Below are positions 4,145 through 5,394 of a DNA stretch of 5,394 bases, in pieces. Made by a program: the position numbers and the translations under genes. Each line of letters begins with the position of its first letter. The first letter of the stretch is position 1. The stretch is taken from the NCBI GenBank assembly GCA_002399975.1, contig DHER01000018.1, positions 1-5,394 on the forward strand, written 5' to 3'. Source of the DNA: Firmicutes bacterium UBA4845 (lineage in GTDB: Bacteria > Bacillota > Clostridia > Tissierellales > Sedimentibacteraceae). A model generated the notes under the pieces. It ran no database searches and was not told the origin of the DNA. It saw only the letters and a list, made by a program, of their open reading frames with translations.

Positions 4145-5394
4145 ATGTTAAAAGAAACTAGACGTACAGACCCGGAGCTTGCATCTATTGTTGACAAAGA
4201 GTTGGAGCGTCAAAAGAACTGTATTGAGATGATCGCTTCAGAAAGTACTGTGCCCATACCTGTTATGGAACTTTCAGGCAGTGTATTTACCAATAAGACT
4301 TTGGAAGGCTATCCTGGTGCAAGATTCCAGGCTGGTGGTGAGGTAGCAGATGAGATGGAACGTCTTGCTGTAGCGCGAGCAGAAGAGCTATTTGATGCTG
4401 AGTATGCTAATATACAGTCTTATTCCGGATCAACAGCAAACTACACTGTATTTGCTACTATTCTTAATCCAGGAGATAAAGTTCTGGCAATGCGGCTTGA
4501 TCAAGGAGGCCATTTAACTCATGGAAGTCCGGCAAACTGGACTAGCAAGATGTATAATCATACTTTTTATGGATGTGATGCTGAAACTGGCTGCATTGAT
4601 TATGATGAGATGGAAAAATTAGCAAATGAAGTTAAACCCAAGTTAATTATATGTGGTGCAAGTTCATATCCTCGACTAATAGATTATGAACGTGTGGGGA
4701 ATATTGCTAAATCTGTTGGAGCATACTCAATGTGTGATATGGCTCATGTAGCAGGTTTAGTTGCTGCAAAGGTAATCCCCAGTCCGATTCCATACATGGA
4801 TTTTGTTACTTCCTCTACGACAAAAACATTTTGTTCGGCACGCAGTGGAATGGTATTCTGTAAGAAGAGATACGAAAAAGCTTTGAATAAGGGAACTTTC
4901 CCTGGAGCTTTAGGTTCCATTCACCTACATACTATGGCAGCAAAATGCTGGAGTTTTCGTTATGCTGCTACTCCAAAATTTCACGATATCATGATGCAGG
5001 TTGTGAAAAATGCACAACATATGGCAAAAGAGCTTCAAAAACGAGGATATACTATTGTAACTGGCGGTACAGATACGCATCTTTTAGTTGTTGATCTGAG
5101 AAACAAAGGAGTTACGGGACGACAAATGCAAACCGCTCTGGATCGCACGGGTATATCGGTCAATAAACAAGTAATTCCATATGATACCGCAAAAACAAAT
5201 ATCACAAGTGGAATTCGCATTGGCTTGACTTCTGTAACTCAAAGAGGTTTAAAAGAAGATGCTATTACTGAGATTGTAGATATGATCGATCAAGTAATAA
5301 AAGCACCAGATGATGAGAATGTAATTGCTGATGTAAGATCAAAGGCAGAAAATCTCATCTCTAAATACCCATTATATTCTGAAGGGGTTTTGAA
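4145..5394 (+). CDS. Divergent SHMT-family PLP enzyme (3' end outside window)
   Basis: 416 codons are visible without a stop. The final residues (SKYPLY) align with the end of E. coli GlyA, so only the tail is missing. The start ATG follows AAAGGA with eight bases between. SHMT-family landmarks are clear: IASES at 30-34, EGYPG at 54-58, GGHLTHGSP with H123, DMAHVAGL with D198 and H201, PLP lysine K227, R233, and TSGIR with carboxylate-binding R358. By eye alignment to E. coli GlyA, several near-invariant residues are changed: Y55 to T52, Y64 to F61, Y65 to Q62, H228 to T226, the GPRGG loop to SARSG (231-235), QGGPL to LGSIH (256-260) and N347 to Q342. PLP chemistry on an amino acid is therefore likely, while folate-dependent serine/glycine exchange is doubtful. 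Aldolase, transaldolase, alpha-methylserine-type or racemase activity are options. It probably shares an operon with the amino-acid symporter and could act on the imported substrate. A housekeeping glyA call would be unsafe. Confidence 0.88.
   Translation, partial: MLKETRRTDPELASIVDKELERQKNCIEMIASESTVPIPVMELSGSVFTNKTLEGYPGARFQAGGEVADEMERLAVARAEELFDAEYANIQSYSGSTANYTVFATILNPGDKVLAMRLDQGGHLTHGSPANWTSKMYNHTFYGCDAETGCIDYDEMEKLANEVKPKLIICGASSYPRLIDYERVGNIAKSVGAYSMCDMAHVAGLVAAKVIPSPIPYMDFVTSSTTKTFCSARSGMVFCKKRYEKALNKGTFPGALGSIHLHTMAAKCWSFRYAATPKFHDIMMQVVKNAQHMAKELQKRGYTIVTGGTDTHLLVVDLRNKGVTGRQMQTALDRTGISVNKQVIPYDTAKTNITSGIRIGLTSVTQRGLKEDAITEIVDMIDQVIKAPDDENVIADVRSKAENLISKYPLYSEGVL

Noticed and set aside
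4145..5394. Calling the last gene glyA outright.
   Set aside because: Several active-site and folate-side residues of true SHMT are replaced, so a symbol implying the housekeeping reaction is not supported.
1..5394. CRISPR array, tRNA, rRNA, insertion sequence or attachment site.
   Set aside because: I read both strands and saw no regularly spaced repeats, no cloverleaf-like segments, no transposase motifs and no terminal repeats.

Overview
The window is AT-rich, its genes carry strong AAGGAG-type ribosome binding sites, and it combines a LytS/YesN-style two-component pair with an AGCS transporter. This points to a low-GC Gram-positive anaerobe, most likely a clostridium (Lachnospiraceae-like). 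The taxonomic call is inference from style and gene families only.

Layout, all on the + strand. (1) Positions 1-346 hold no convincing gene but several regulatory signals: a candidate operator at the far left, an extended -10 promoter, an inverted repeat, and a TTGACA-type promoter just before the first gene. (2) At 347-1828 lies a soluble sensor histidine kinase with a cupin domain, a PocR-like sensory domain, a helical linker and a LytS-type kinase core. (3) At 1841-2533, 12 bases later, lies its response regulator (REC plus AraC-type DNA-binding domain). (4) Positions 2534-2652 form a control region containing a second copy of the candidate operator. (5) At 2653-4101 lies a sodium/amino-acid symporter of the AGCS (alanine/glycine:cation) family. 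(6) At 4145 to the window edge lies an SHMT-fold PLP enzyme, almost complete, with its last few codons outside.

Proposed logic (inference): the kinase senses a small intracellular molecule and phosphorylates the regulator. The regulator then binds a box (AAAATAA-N4-ATCGAT-N3-TTTT) found upstream of both the kinase operon and the transporter-enzyme operon. The transporter brings in a small neutral amino acid and the SHMT-like enzyme processes it.

The most interesting item is that last enzyme. It keeps the PLP lysine, the aspartate that contacts the PLP ring and the carboxylate-binding arginine. It has lost several residues that are nearly invariant in housekeeping serine hydroxymethyltransferase, including the histidine before the lysine, two active-site tyrosines, the GPRGG loop and folate-side residues. 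It is therefore probably not the housekeeping GlyA but a specialised, possibly folate-independent, amino-acid lyase, aldolase or related enzyme. A dedicated sensor-uptake-catabolism module for an unidentified beta-hydroxy or alpha-substituted amino acid is the working hypothesis.
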